64,000 bases of DNA from Pseudovibrio axinellae (GCF_900110875.1 NZ_FOFM01000012.1:1-64000); one strand, 5' to 3'. Positions 1-8,555 are shown, numbered from the stretch's first letter. The notes: generated by a model not told the origin, from the letters alone. Made by a program: numbers and translations.

Positions 1-42
1 GCACTTGGACGCCCGGCGTTCGAGCGCGTACTCGCGACCTGA
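1..42 (+). CDS. Possible 3' end of an upstream gene (partial)
   Basis: Frame 1 is open from the window edge to a TGA at 40-42 and reads ALGRPAFERVLAT, which looks like a plausible protein C-terminus. Thirteen codons are too few to assign a family, and the other two forward frames also stop within about 55 bases. No hairpin is evident before the next gene. The call is weak and depends on sequence to the left of the window. Confidence 0.25.
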   Translation, partial: ALGRPAFERVLAT

Positions 43-224
43 ATTGAACGGGTAAGAGCAACCTGCATTCTGAATTCGATTTCTGCAACAAGGCCACGCA
101 GCTTCATCCACCAACCGAAATTTGAACGGCAACAAGAAGCGGCGCTAAGCGCGGTTCTCATTGCTCTGTAAACGCGGGCGAGCACCTCATTGAGGTCTTC
201 CCTCTCGTGCATCTGGAGAATTCA

Positions 225-1031
225 ATGACTGTTTTGTCAATGAACGACACTCTTAAAAACCTCGAAATCTCTTATTCCAGGTTCAATGCCCAAAGAACTT
301 TATCAAGTTCATCTGAAAGTCGCTTTTACCTTGATCATATAGGCGGTCTGACCTTGTTGATTGATGAGGCCCGTTCTTATGACAATCGCTTACTTGGGGT
401 TTGTGAGAGCAATATTGATGCAGTGCCTGCTGCATTGCAAAAGTTCTCCTCGTTAGGCCTTCGTCCGCGTATTGATCTTGAACCGGAGGCGCTCACAACA
501 AAGACAGCAAAGACCTTGAACCAGCATGGGTACTTCCCGACAACATCACTGGTGTTTTTGGCCATGAATAACACCCATCAGGATCCTTTTTGCCCTTCAC
601 CAAAAACAGATTTCCCGTCTGATGTGCGGGTTGAGATAGTGCCTCACGCGCGCGTTGATACCTTTCTTGACCTGCTAAAGAAACTGGTGGGCCTGACATG
701 TGATGAGGAACTCTGGCTGAAGCGCAAACACCTCTATTGTACGCAGCAGTTTGTGTGTTTTGTTGCCTATGTCGATGGTGAGCCTTGCGCCTGCGCAACC
801 TTGTTCGTTGAAGGGGCACTGGGCGTTCTGGCAAATGCTGTCACGCTGGACTCATATCGCGGGCGTGGTTGCCAAAGGGCTTTGCTGGAAGCACGCATTG
901 AACACGCACACAGCAGGGGAATTCAATGTACTATGAGCGATGTCCTGCCCAACACAACCAGCCAGCGCAACTGTCAGCGCGTTGGCTTTATGCCTATTAA
1001 TACGCGCAGTCTGTGGGAGTATGTCGCCTAA
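225..1031 (+). CDS. GNAT-family N-acetyltransferase
   Basis: Predicted acetyl-CoA-dependent N-acetyltransferase of about 268 residues. The fold signature is in the C-terminal third: a beta strand (GVLANAVTL) followed by the acetyl-CoA pyrophosphate loop RGRGCQRALL and the helix EARIEHAHSRG, then the late-strand region with N and R residues typical of GNATs. The N-terminal half is less conserved and probably forms a second, degenerate GNAT-like lobe. I chose the ATG at 225 because GGAGAA lies just upstream; a GTG at 207 and an ATG at 240 are alternatives. The substrate cannot be told from sequence. The gene stands alone, convergent with the flavoprotein gene to the right. Confidence 0.8.
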   Translation: MTVLSMNDTLKNLEISYSRFNAQRTLSSSSESRFYLDHIGGLTLLIDEARSYDNRLLGVCESNIDAVPAALQKFSSLGLRPRIDLEPEALTTKTAKTLNQHGYFPTTSLVFLAMNNTHQDPFCPSPKTDFPSDVRVEIVPHARVDTFLDLLKKLVGLTCDEELWLKRKHLYCTQQFVCFVAYVDGEPCACATLFVEGALGVLANAVTLDSYRGRGCQRALLEARIEHAHSRGIQCTMSDVLPNTTSQRNCQRVGFMPINTRSLWEYVA

Positions 1032-1038
1032 GAACAAC

Positions 1039-1065
1039 AGGACTGGGGCTCCGGCTCCAGTCCTT
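1039..1065 (+). terminator. Hairpin between convergent genes
   Basis: AGGACTGG (1039-1046) pairs perfectly with CCAGTCCT (1057-1064) just after the acetyltransferase stop codon. There is no clear T-run on either strand, so it may be a weak or factor-assisted terminator. Confidence 0.45.
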
Positions 1066-1139
1066 ACACGCGTAATGAGATCACTGCATTTCAAGGCGTT
1101 ATGCGTGGCCGATGAGGCCATACTGGATGGGGCCAGCGT

Positions 1140-1769
1140 TTAAAGGGACTGGCTAACTAAAGCTTTGAGTTCGGCATTTTCTGCTCGTAACCCCACCAGT
1201 TCCTCTCTCATTTTGTAAAGTTGTGGTTCCAGCTCTTCGAGCGATAAACGAACAGGGATGTGAGCGGAGCAGTTCCAATCCAGTGCTTCGATGTTGATTA
1301 TCACAGCTCGCTCAGGAATAGCTTTATACTTCGCTATGCTCAGTTTCTTAACCAGTTCCGGATCTTCTTGAATGCTTACGATCTCCACGCGGCCAAGGAG
1401 TTTCAGGCGTCGACGTTGTGCGTAGTCCATCAAAATGATTGAGATACGATCGTTTCCCGCAAGATTTCCGAGGCTCAAGTACTGGCGATTGCCGCGAAGG
1501 TCTGCATACCCAATGCGAGTCTTATCCAGCACCTTGAGAAACCCCACAGGGCCGCCGCGAAACTGAACGTAGGGCCACCCGTGCTCGTTGACGGTTGCTT
1601 GATAAAAGCCATTCATCGTTTCAATGAAACTTGCCTCTTTTGCACTGAGCACATTTTCCGGACCAGTGTCTTCATCCAACATCCATTCATAGATGTGAGC
1701 AGAACCACGCTCTTCTTGCTCACGACGGACGGCATCTGTGAAAGCAATTTTGGCATATGCAAGCGCCAT
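1140..1769 (-). CDS. Pyridoxamine 5'-phosphate oxidase-fold FMN-binding protein
   Basis: A 209-residue cytoplasmic protein of the PNPOx-like split-barrel superfamily. The core (about residues 45-150) contains the strands YQATVNEHGWPYVQFRGGP, FLKVLDKTRIGYADLRGN and the segment RISIILMDYAQRRRLKLLGRVEI, matching the FMN-binding region of the stand-alone family often annotated as PNPOx-related. The last ~35 residues (LEELEPQLYKMREELVGLRAENAELKAL, split here by description) form a heptad-rich coiled coil that could dimerise. The ATG at 1769 has GAGAGGA upstream. It is divergent from the TetR gene, which may regulate it. True PNPOx activity is not expected; substrate unknown. Confidence 0.8.
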   Translation of the reverse strand: MALAYAKIAFTDAVRREQEERGSAHIYEWMLDEDTGPENVLSAKEASFIETMNGFYQATVNEHGWPYVQFRGGPVGFLKVLDKTRIGYADLRGNRQYLSLGNLAGNDRISIILMDYAQRRRLKLLGRVEIVSIQEDPELVKKLSIAKYKAIPERAVIINIEALDWNCSAHIPVRLSLEELEPQLYKMREELVGLRAENAELKALVSQSL

Positions 1770-2231
1770 TCAAAAATCCTCTCAATAAATATCCAGGTAT
1801 TTCACCCTGACGTGCGTCTCGACCTGCCAAAATTGACGAGGCGGTTCCCAACCAATTACGAGTACGCTCTGTCGCGTGCCTGAGCCTAGGTAATTTATAT
1901 TTCTAAAAGTCCGCGGTCTTTTGCCTTGCAACCTTCTTAATGAAACGAGTTGTGCGACCTATCGTCTTACGCATGCCGCTCCCTGGCGATGCGTAGTGAT
2001 TGAGCACTAGGGAACAAAATCTGCATGATTTTATCCCTGTGCCTTCTGGTCACTCGTGATATTCGCTGGTATGGTGTACTGATCTGTTCATCTAGTCAAA
2101 TCACTAATTCGGGAGCGAAGGTCTCAAACCGATAGAAACTTGTTTAGGTGCTTGTTTTTATTACCAAAGACATAATCTGAGAATCTAAAGAAAATATTGT
2201 GGCTGTGCTGATCTGAAAATTTGGAGATGTT
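1770..2231. promoter_or_regulatory. Divergent intergenic region with a dyad at 1968-1995
   Basis: No gene seen. The stretch separates the minus-strand flavoprotein gene and the plus-strand TetR gene, so it should hold both promoters. An inverted repeat, TACGCAT (1968-1974) and ATGCGTA (1989-1995), with a partial inner GCC/GGC, is the best candidate for a regulator site. Binding by the neighbouring TetR protein is inference only. Confidence 0.4.
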
Positions 2232-2792
2232 ATGCGCTTAAATAAACGCGATGAAATTTTGGAAAATGCATACGAGATTTTTTATCGGAATGGTTTCCGT
2301 GGCACCGGAATGGATATGCTTGTTGCTGAGACAGGTATTTCTAAGACGTCCATGTACAAGCACTTCAATAGCAAGGATGAACTGATCCTTGCAGTACTGG
2401 AATTACGACAAAAGCGGTTCTTTGAAAGTTTCATCGATCATATGGATGAACTGGCGAGTGAGCCAAAAGATAAGCTGCTTGCAGTTTTTGATGTTCTTGC
2501 AGAGTGGTTTAACGAAAAGAGCTTTAAAAGTTGCATGTTCCTGAAAGCCAGCTTTGAGTTCCCTGAAGCGCATCATCCAATTCATCAGCGGGCAGCAAAG
2601 CACCGACAGCTAATATATCGGCACCTTTTCGAGCTGGTTGAACAAGCGGGTTTGAAGAACGCTGATAGCGTGACACGGCAGGTTCTGATGCTTATTGAAG
2701 GAGCAATTGTGACAGCTCAAATTGGCAACATTCCCGAGCCTGCTGCAGATGCAAAGAAAGCCGCTAAAATGGTGATTGACGCAGCATCGTGA
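2232..2792 (+). CDS. TetR/AcrR-family transcriptional regulator
   Basis: A 186-residue one-component regulator. Residues 5-50 form the N-terminal DNA-binding domain: RDEILENAYEIFYRNGFRGTG, then the recognition region VAETGISKTSMYKHFNSKDEL, which is the canonical TetR helix-turn-helix. The remainder is an alpha-helical ligand-binding/dimerisation domain of the usual length. The ATG has GGAGATGTT upstream. It is divergent from the PNPOx-fold gene, the common arrangement for a local repressor and target. The inducer is unknown. Confidence 0.88.
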   Translation: MRLNKRDEILENAYEIFYRNGFRGTGMDMLVAETGISKTSMYKHFNSKDELILAVLELRQKRFFESFIDHMDELASEPKDKLLAVFDVLAEWFNEKSFKSCMFLKASFEFPEAHHPIHQRAAKHRQLIYRHLFELVEQAGLKNADSVTRQVLMLIEGAIVTAQIGNIPEPAADAKKAAKMVIDAAS

Positions 2793-3246
2793 CATGTTGG
2801 TGGAAAATGATAACGCGTATACTTAATGGGCGCTAAAGCCATGCTCTCACATCTACGGTATCAAGTTGGTTTTACTATTATCGTGAGGGCATCCCTTTGA
2901 AACTGATCAGCCCAGTAAACCATTGCTGATCATTAGGTGCAGTTTCTATTGAAAGGGAATTGCGGTGTCGATAACGCCAATAAACTAATGACAGAAACCA
3001 AGCGCACTTTATTGAATGCGGGTTTAAACCATATTGACGTGGCAATATGGATTCTTTAGTAGGACGCTCTGTGAATTGATGGACGTCCGCTCCATCATCT
3101 GAATGGGCTTTTATGTTAGAGATTGTAATTAACTAGTACCGTTTCACTTTTGTGTGAAGCATTCGACGCAACCAGGTGTCTGGTAGCGCACGTTTTCGTG
3201 TGCTTCAGCCTGAAGTTGCCGTGGTATAGTTACGAGTCCAAACCTA
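2793..3246 (+). promoter_or_regulatory. Structured leader region upstream of the YjhX-like gene
   Basis: 454 bases without a normal gene. The last ~110 bases before the YjhX start contain consecutive small hairpins: TTCAC/GTGAA (3143-3158), ACCAG/CTGGT with a 4-base loop (3171-3184) and GCGCACG/CGTGTGC with a TTTT loop (3186-3203). Further upstream TGATCAGC (2904-2911) pairs with GCTGATCA (2925-2932), flanked by AAACTG and CAGTTT. A seven-codon ORF, MLEIVIN, runs 3113-3136. There is no good ribosome binding site directly before the YjhX ATG. This could be an RNA leader that controls translation, as reported for E. coli topAI. Confidence 0.4.
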
Positions 3247-3507
3247 ATGAATATCTCAAGAATTGAACAACGTGTTGTGCACGTATCTGCTCAACGTGGA
3301 TACGTGTGCTTTGAGCAAGCAAGCACTGGCCGTGTTGCTGAAGTTACTTATCCGACACGGGAAGGCTTTGCGCTTATAGGCTCATACCCACAAGCCGTTT
3401 GTAAGCCAAAAAATAGAAAACTTATAAAGTCCATCAAGGGAAATCCCAGCGACTATCTCGCGCAGGGCGACTTGGTGTGCGCTCTCAGTTCAGCAATCGA
3501 TATATAG
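3247..3507 (+). CDS. yjhX: YjhX/TopAI-like protein (UPF0386), putative toxin
   Basis: An 86-residue protein that matches the UPF0386 (YjhX) family from memory: N-terminal MNISRIEQRVVHV, central TREGFAL, and a KNRKLIKSIKGNP stretch like the KLIKS segment of E. coli YjhX, at nearly the same length (about 85 residues). In E. coli this family member is reported to inhibit DNA topoisomerase I (TopAI). The C-terminal ~20 residues (YLAQGDLVCALSS) diverge from the family pattern I recall, so activity is uncertain. The ATG has no clear Shine-Dalgarno sequence and sits behind a hairpin-rich leader. The stop codon overlaps the ribosome binding site of the following acetyltransferase gene. Confidence 0.65.
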   Translation: MNISRIEQRVVHVSAQRGYVCFEQASTGRVAEVTYPTREGFALIGSYPQAVCKPKNRKLIKSIKGNPSDYLAQGDLVCALSSAIDI

Positions 3508-3518
3508 GAGTGACGACA

Positions 3519-4073
3519 ATGAAAATTGATGAAATGATGGTCATTCGCCAATCAACAAGCAGTGATCTTGATTCAGTATTAGATATTGAATATCAGGCTT
3601 TTGGAAGCAACAAAGTGGCCACACTTGTCTCCGACTTATTACATGATGCTAGCGCCGCTCCAAGCCTATCGCTCTTGGCTACAATTGATGGCAAATGCAT
3701 AGGCCATATCATGTTTACAGCAGTGGAATTGATAGGTGCGGAACATAAAATAACAGCGTCAATTCTTGCCCCTCTCGCCATCCTGCCAGATATGCAGGGC
3801 CGTGGAGTTGGTGGTGCGCTGGTCAAGGAAGGCCTGCGATTGCTAAAAGCATCTGGAGTGGACCTTGTCTTTGTCTTAGGACATCCAGAATACTACCCTC
3901 GCTTTGGCTTCAATCCGTCAGGTAAGCAGGGTTTGGATGCGCCTTTCCCTATACCAGAAAAAAATGCAAATGCCTGGATGGTTCAGGAGTTAAATTCTGG
4001 TGTCCTTGGCACCATCACAGGTAAAGTTCAATGTGCAGATAGCATGAATAAAGAAGAGTACTGGCGTGAGTAA
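3519..4073 (+). CDS. yjhQ: GNAT acetyltransferase, YjhQ-like partner of YjhX
   Basis: A 184-residue GNAT protein of the YhbS/YjhQ type. The acetyl-CoA site is visible as LAPLAILPDMQGRGVGGALV (about residues 80-100), followed by the helix EGLRLLKASG and the motif VFVLGHPEYYPRFGF, typical of this subgroup. I place the start at 3519 rather than upstream because AGGAG (3506-3510) precedes it at normal spacing and overlaps the yjhX stop, giving an 11-base intergenic gap. E. coli has the same order, yjhX then yjhQ, with YjhQ reported to counteract TopAI. A strong terminator follows, so the two genes form one transcription unit. Confidence 0.75.
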   Translation: MKIDEMMVIRQSTSSDLDSVLDIEYQAFGSNKVATLVSDLLHDASAAPSLSLLATIDGKCIGHIMFTAVELIGAEHKITASILAPLAILPDMQGRGVGGALVKEGLRLLKASGVDLVFVLGHPEYYPRFGFNPSGKQGLDAPFPIPEKNANAWMVQELNSGVLGTITGKVQCADSMNKEEYWRE

Positions 4074-4116
4074 TATGCAGCGGGAGTAATCGTTAAGTCG
4101 TTATAAAAGGTCGAGG

Positions 4117-4151
4117 AGCAGGTCAGTTTTACTGGTCTGCTTTTCTTTTTT
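4117..4151 (+). terminator. Rho-independent terminator after yjhX-yjhQ
   Basis: AGCAGGTCAG (4117-4126) and CTGGTCTGCT (4132-4141) form a 10-pair stem with two G-T wobbles and a 5-base loop, followed by TTTTCTTTTTT. Confidence 0.85.
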
Positions 4152-4283
4152 AAAAAGCCAATCTTAACGTTTCACCCCGGTGAAAGCTGCCCCTAAGGTT
4201 ACGTGAAACTGGTTCTACACGTTTGGATTGCGAAGCTTTAGTCAGTCATAAGCGTATGGTGGATAAGATATATAAGTCACATA

Positions 4284-4309
4284 CTATATAGATGAAATCC
4301 TATATAGAT
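4284..4309 (+). promoter_or_regulatory. Direct repeat CTATATAGAT, probable ArsR operator
   Basis: CTATATAGAT occurs at 4284-4293 and again at 4300-4309, a 16-base period. Each copy contains the palindrome CTATATAG. The second copy ends five bases before the regulator's ATG, so a bound protein would block transcription start or translation. Autoregulation is inferred. Confidence 0.45.
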
Positions 4310-4314
4310 ATCTA

Positions 4315-4629
4315 ATGAATTTGATGAACACCCTTAAAACGCTTGCCAATGAAAACCGGCTTACCATTGTGGAGTGGCTCCAGAACCCTGAAGCACACTT
4401 TGCTGCTCAAAAGAATGGTGATCTGGTTGAGGACGGCGTTTGCCTGGGTGCGATCGCCCGCAAACTGGGTACGTCGCAGCCTACTGCAACAAACCATATG
4501 AAGGTATTGGCAGATGCCGGGCTGGTCACGCCCACCCGCATTAAAAACTGGGTGTTTTTTCGCTTAAATCAGGAGGCTCTCTCTCGCTTTATTAAAGACC
4601 TTGAAGACAAAGTCACCCCCAACCATTAG
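4315..4629 (+). CDS. ArsR-type winged-helix regulator
   Basis: A 104-residue winged helix-turn-helix protein. It opens with the ArsR-like TLKTLANENRLTIVEWL, has the helix-turn-helix in LGAIARKLGTSQPTATNHMKVLADAGLV, and a wing region TRIKNWVFFRLN. No Cys pair of the metal-sensing ArsR type is seen near the recognition helix, so a metal ligand is doubtful. The start could be 4315 or the ATG at 4324; no Shine-Dalgarno sequence is clear. It is followed after 129 bases by an MFS exporter gene on the same strand, a frequent repressor-exporter pairing. Confidence 0.8.
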   Translation: MNLMNTLKTLANENRLTIVEWLQNPEAHFAAQKNGDLVEDGVCLGAIARKLGTSQPTATNHMKVLADAGLVTPTRIKNWVFFRLNQEALSRFIKDLEDKVTPNH

Positions 4630-4758
4630 CGCGGCACTACAGCTAATCAGCCCATTCTTCAGGTATTTTTTTTGCATCATGTCCTGACCTTTGAGTGGAA
4701 CATGTCTGTAAGGTGCCAACTAATTTATTGTCCCATTCTGAAATGACTGGAATACAGA

Positions 4759-5958
4759 GTGAAAAGCTCCGTTCTTTTGTTCTTTGGCTCAATGTTCGGT
4801 TCCCGCCTTGGGGATCAACTGTTGCTTTTCGTTGTCCCACTTGTTGTCTTTAAAACCACCGGAAGCGTGGCGCTCTCAGGGCTTGCATTTGCAGCTGAAA
4901 CCCTTCCGCGTGTTTTGTTCTTTCCTGTTTGTGGAATTCTTGCAGATCGGTTCTCGCCCGTCACCCTTGTTCGGATTTCTCAAGCTGGGCGGTCGCTGGT
5001 TTGTGCGACGGGCTTGTTGGGTCAGTACTTTATGCCTCATGTGGGCTGGATTGTCGGTATTGCAGCCGTCAGCGGGCTTTTGACCACGCAAGGGTTTATG
5101 GCCCGCGAAGTGATGCTGCCACAGATTTTTAAAAATGTGGCCTTCACCAAAGTACAGTCTTACGCACAAAGTGTAGATCAGGTTTGTATCGTGCTGGGAC
5201 CCGTTATTGCTGCAGCGCTCTTCAACCTATTTGGCTGGGAAGTTGTGGTCGTCATGTCAGCGGCGCTGTTTGTTAGCGCAGATGTGTTCATTTCCATCTG
5301 GCGACGTGTCAGCGATGTGACGCTGAAAGAATCTAAACCGCTGGAAGGCCATTGGACGCAGCCCTTCCGCACTGCGCTTAATCATCTGTTTTTCCTGCCC
5401 GGTTTAAAACGCATTGTCGCTTTGACAGCTATGGTCAATCTGGTTTTTGGCGTAACACTTGCCACTTCTGCAAGTATGGTGACAGGCCTTTATGAGCAGT
5501 CAGAAGAGTTCTACGCCCTGTTGCAATCCGTTGGTGCCGTGGCAACTTTTGGGGTGTTGTTGGTTACAGGAATGAGCCGTTTAAAACTCACGCAGATCGG
5601 GCTTATCTCCTATACTGGCTTGGTCATTGGGGCCGTGATTACAGGCTTTACAACAAGCTATTGGGTCTATCTGCTGGGATACAGCTTGGTTCTTGGGTTC
5701 GACAGCATGTTCAATGTCTATATCCGCAGTGCCCGGCAAAAGATCATTCCTGCGCAAGATTATGGCAAAACCGTTGGCGTGATCATCTTGTTTAACAACA
5801 TCACATTGCCGATCTCTGGGTTGTTGGTGGGGCTTGTAACCTCTGTTGAATACACCGGTTGGCTCGTTCTTGTGCTCGCGGGGTTGATCACCGTTTTGGG
5901 GCTGGCGCTCAGCCTCAGCTCCAGTCAGGTTGCGCAAACAGAGCCCAACGAGGCTTAG
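4759..5958 (+). CDS. MFS transporter (MFS_1/enterobactin-exporter-like group)
   Basis: A 399-residue inner-membrane protein with about 12 hydrophobic segments. The cytoplasmic loop between segments 2 and 3 reads GILADRFSPVTLVRISQ, a form of the MFS G-X3-D-R-F-S motif A. The N-terminal MFGSRLGDQLLLFVVPLVV is typical of the subgroup annotated as MFS_1 or EntS-like multidrug/siderophore exporters. The start is a GTG at 4759; ATG codons downstream (4792) are possible. A terminator follows. The substrate is unknown; the upstream ArsR-like gene suggests inducible efflux. Confidence 0.82.
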   Translation: MKSSVLLFFGSMFGSRLGDQLLLFVVPLVVFKTTGSVALSGLAFAAETLPRVLFFPVCGILADRFSPVTLVRISQAGRSLVCATGLLGQYFMPHVGWIVGIAAVSGLLTTQGFMAREVMLPQIFKNVAFTKVQSYAQSVDQVCIVLGPVIAAALFNLFGWEVVVVMSAALFVSADVFISIWRRVSDVTLKESKPLEGHWTQPFRTALNHLFFLPGLKRIVALTAMVNLVFGVTLATSASMVTGLYEQSEEFYALLQSVGAVATFGVLLVTGMSRLKLTQIGLISYTGLVIGAVITGFTTSYWVYLLGYSLVLGFDSMFNVYIRSARQKIIPAQDYGKTVGVIILFNNITLPISGLLVGLVTSVEYTGWLVLVLAGLITVLGLALSLSSSQVAQTEPNEA

Positions 5959-5968
5959 AAAAGCAATG

Positions 5969-6006
5969 CACCACGCCTTGTCTGCTTTTATGGCGTGGTG
6001 ATTTTT
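5969..6006 (+). terminator. Rho-independent terminator after MFS gene
   Basis: CACCACGCC (5969-5977) pairs with GGCGTGGTG (5992-6000) and is followed by ATTTTT. Confidence 0.85.
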
Positions 6007-6112
6007 GATGTGTGCGGGGTAAAGGCGCAAGTCCCCTCTATTCCCTGCGGTTTCAGGCACTCTCATTCCATCGGGTTGTGCCAATCAGGTGCACCTGTAA
6101 AAGTGAGGTTCA

Positions 6113-7177
6113 ATGCAACCACAGTCGAGCATGCCAGATCAACCAGAAGGTCCAGGTGCCCTTGTTCCTAAATGGTTAAACAATGGGCGAGAGATCGTAC
6201 CTGGCCTCATCATTGCAACGGTGATTGCTGTTGCTGCACGCTACATCTCCGAGCACCAGGGCGGCCCCGTTATGCTTTATGCCTTGCTTATCGGCATGGC
6301 GGTGCATTCCATTTATGAGGATGGGAGCTGTCAGGCCGGGCTGAGTTTTGCTGCAAAGAAGGTGTTGCGTTTGGGCGTTATTTTGCTCGGCTTACGCGTT
6401 TCTTTTTCCCAGATACTGGAGCTTGGCTGGCAAACGCTGGCTCTGGTTATCCTCTCTGTTCTGGGCATGCTGCTTGTTGGGTTAGTGGTTGCCCGGCTGT
6501 TGGGGCGTTCGTCGAGCTTCGGCCTCCTAACAGGCGGTGCTGTTGGAATTTGCGGAGCGTCTGCTGCGCTGGCAATTTCCTCTGTTTTGCCAAACTCAAA
6601 GGAAAATGAGCAAAACACGTTGTTCACGGTCATCGCTGTAACAGCGCTTTCTACATTGGCGATGATCCTTTACCCAAGCATCGGCCAAATGTTTGGTCTT
6701 GATGATGTTCACCTTGGTATATTCTTCGGCGCGACCATTCATGATGTTGCCCAGGTGATCGGAGCAGGTTTTGCAGTCTCTGATGATGCAGGTGAGATCG
6801 CGACTGTGGTCAAGCTCATGCGGGTGATGATGCTTCTGCCCGTTATCTTCATTATCTCGTTCTGGTCAACCAGATGGCTACGTAATAAGGATGAGCCGTC
6901 TGCCTCGGCAATGGAGGTGAAAGCACCAGTCCCTTATTTCGCGTTCGGCTTTGCCGCCTTAGTGGTTGTGAACTCTCTTGGCTGGATCCCCGAGACACCG
7001 CACGCAATCCTCGTTGATGCCTCAAGCTGGTGCCTCGTGATCGCTATTTCTGCTTTGGGCGTTATGACGACACTTAAGACGCTTGTGAGCCTCGGGCATC
7101 AACATCTGTTTGTCATTGTGGGCGAAACGCTCGTCTTGCTTGGCGGGATTATTCTGGCACTCAAATACCTAGTGTAG
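6113..7177 (+). CDS. yeiH: YeiH-family putative sulfate/anion exporter
   Basis: A 354-residue polytopic membrane protein of the UPF0324/YeiH family (conserved hypothetical 698). Family marks include MLYALLIGMAVHSI, the segment KKVLRLGVILLGLRVSF, the glycine-rich LTGGAVGICGASAALAIS and FGATIHDVAQVIGAGFAVS, spaced as in the family, with about ten membrane segments. Family members are predicted to export sulfate or related anions; direct evidence is scarce. A GAGGTTCA sequence precedes the ATG. It is a single gene between a terminator and the formaldehyde operon; any functional tie to sulfur or formaldehyde metabolism is not shown. Confidence 0.85.
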   Translation: MQPQSSMPDQPEGPGALVPKWLNNGREIVPGLIIATVIAVAARYISEHQGGPVMLYALLIGMAVHSIYEDGSCQAGLSFAAKKVLRLGVILLGLRVSFSQILELGWQTLALVILSVLGMLLVGLVVARLLGRSSSFGLLTGGAVGICGASAALAISSVLPNSKENEQNTLFTVIAVTALSTLAMILYPSIGQMFGLDDVHLGIFFGATIHDVAQVIGAGFAVSDDAGEIATVVKLMRVMMLLPVIFIISFWSTRWLRNKDEPSASAMEVKAPVPYFAFGFAALVVVNSLGWIPETPHAILVDASSWCLVIAISALGVMTTLKTLVSLGHQHLFVIVGETLVLLGGIILALKYLV

Positions 7178-7319
7178 AGATTGGGATTCAATCATCACCC
7201 TCTACGCATAACTCCAAATACGCTGATGCATTTGCTTGCGCTGCGCGTTATAAGTTGATGATGCAAATTTTGTGGTGACACTCATGCGGTGTGCGCCACC
7301 TAATTCATTTTGGGGAGCA

Positions 7320-7337
7320 CCCGCCACATCCGGCGGG
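7320..7337 (+). promoter_or_regulatory. Leader hairpin before frmA
   Basis: CCCGCC (7320-7325) and GGCGGG (7332-7337) form a 6-pair stem with a 6-base loop, 28 bases upstream of the frmA ATG. It could lie in the 5' untranslated region; function unknown. Confidence 0.3.
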
Positions 7338-7365
7338 GCGATAACAAGACGTATAGGTTCAAAAT

Positions 7366-8475
7366 ATGGATACACGCGCCGCTGTTGCTTATAAAGCCGG
7401 AGCCCCTCTTTCCATCGAGACAGTGCAACTGGAAGGCCCTAAACCTTTTGAGGTGCTGGTTGAAATCATGGCAACAGGTGTGTGTCACACCGATGCGTTC
7501 ACCCTGTCCGGTGATGACCCAGAAGGCTTGTTCCCCGCTATCCTTGGCCATGAAGGCGCAGGCATTGTGCGTGAGGTTGGCAAGGGCGTTACCTCTTTGA
7601 AGCCGGGAGATCATGTGATCCCGCTTTACACCCCTGAGTGCCGCGAGTGTGAGTACTGTTTGAACCCGAAAACAAACCTGTGTCAGTCTATCCGCACGAC
7701 GCAGGGCGCTGGTGTGATGCCGGACGGCTCCAGCCGCTTCTCCATCAATGGCGAGAAAATCCACCACTACATGGGCACCAGCACCTTCTCAAACTTCACG
7801 GTTCTGCCAGAGATCTCCTTGGCGAAGATCCGCAAGGATGCACCGTTTGATAAGGTTTGCTACATCGGTTGTGGCGTGACCACTGGCGTTGGCGCTGTGA
7901 TCAATACCGCAAAGGCTGAACCGGGCTGTAAGGCTGTTGTATTTGGCCTTGGCGGCATTGGCCTTAACGTTGTGCAGGGCCTTCGTTTGATCGGGGCTGA
8001 CCAGATTGTTGGCGTGGATATCAACCCAAATAAAAGAGCGCTGGCCGAACAGTATGGCATGACCGATTTCGTCAACCCGAAGGAAGTTGACGGCGATCTG
8101 GTTCCTTACCTTGTTGACCTGACAGGGGGCGGTGCGGATTACACCTTTGAGTGTATCGGTCACCCGACCACCATGCGGCAGGCACTTGAGTGCTGTCACA
8201 AAGGTTGGGGCGAAAGCATCATTATTGGTGTTGCAGGCGCCGGTCAGGAAATCTCCACCCGTCCCTTCCAGCTGGTAACGGGGCGTTCCTGGAGAGGTAC
8301 TGCCTTTGGCGGCGCACGTGGTCGCACAGATGTTCCAAAGATTGTAGATTGGTACATGGATGGTAAGATCGACATCGATCACATGATTACGCACACCATG
8401 CCGCTGGACGAGATCAACACAGCGTTTGACCTGATGCACGAAGGCAAATCCATCCGCTCTGTAATAACTTTTTAA
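7366..8475 (+). CDS. frmA: S-(hydroxymethyl)glutathione dehydrogenase (class III alcohol dehydrogenase)
   Basis: Zinc- and NAD-dependent enzyme that oxidises S-hydroxymethylglutathione, formed from formaldehyde and glutathione, to S-formylglutathione; it can also reduce S-nitrosoglutathione. The 369-residue length is standard. Catalytic zinc ligands appear in [10 protein letters not shown] and LGHEGAGIV, the structural zinc site in [16 protein letters not shown], and the Rossmann motif in [13 protein letters not shown]. The family-typical [20 protein letters not shown] lies near the C-terminus. fghA follows on the same strand 80 bases downstream and performs the next step, so the pair forms a formaldehyde detoxification/oxidation unit. 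Confidence 0.96.
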   Translation: MDTRAAVAYKAGAPLSIETVQLEGPKPFEVLVEIMATGVCHTDAFTLSGDDPEGLFPAILGHEGAGIVREVGKGVTSLKPGDHVIPLYTPECRECEYCLNPKTNLCQSIRTTQGAGVMPDGSSRFSINGEKIHHYMGTSTFSNFTVLPEISLAKIRKDAPFDKVCYIGCGVTTGVGAVINTAKAEPGCKAVVFGLGGIGLNVVQGLRLIGADQIVGVDINPNKRALAEQYGMTDFVNPKEVDGDLVPYLVDLTGGGADYTFECIGHPTTMRQALECCHKGWGESIIIGVAGAGQEISTRPFQLVTGRSWRGTAFGGARGRTDVPKIVDWYMDGKIDIDHMITHTMPLDEINTAFDLMHEGKSIRSVITF

Positions 8476-8501
8476 GCGGCCTTAACCACTAAAATTCAAA
8501 G

Positions 8502-8535
8502 CGGGTCTGAGGGGAACGGTTTCCATTCAGGCCCG
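8502..8535 (+). promoter_or_regulatory. Intercistronic hairpin between frmA and fghA
   Basis: CGGGTCTGA (8502-8510) pairs with TCAGGCCCG (8527-8535), and the interior GGGAAC/GTTTCC can extend the stem. No T-run follows, so it is more likely an mRNA-processing or stabilising structure than a full terminator. Confidence 0.45.
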
Positions 8536-8555
8536 AATTTCTGCGAGATCCTAAG

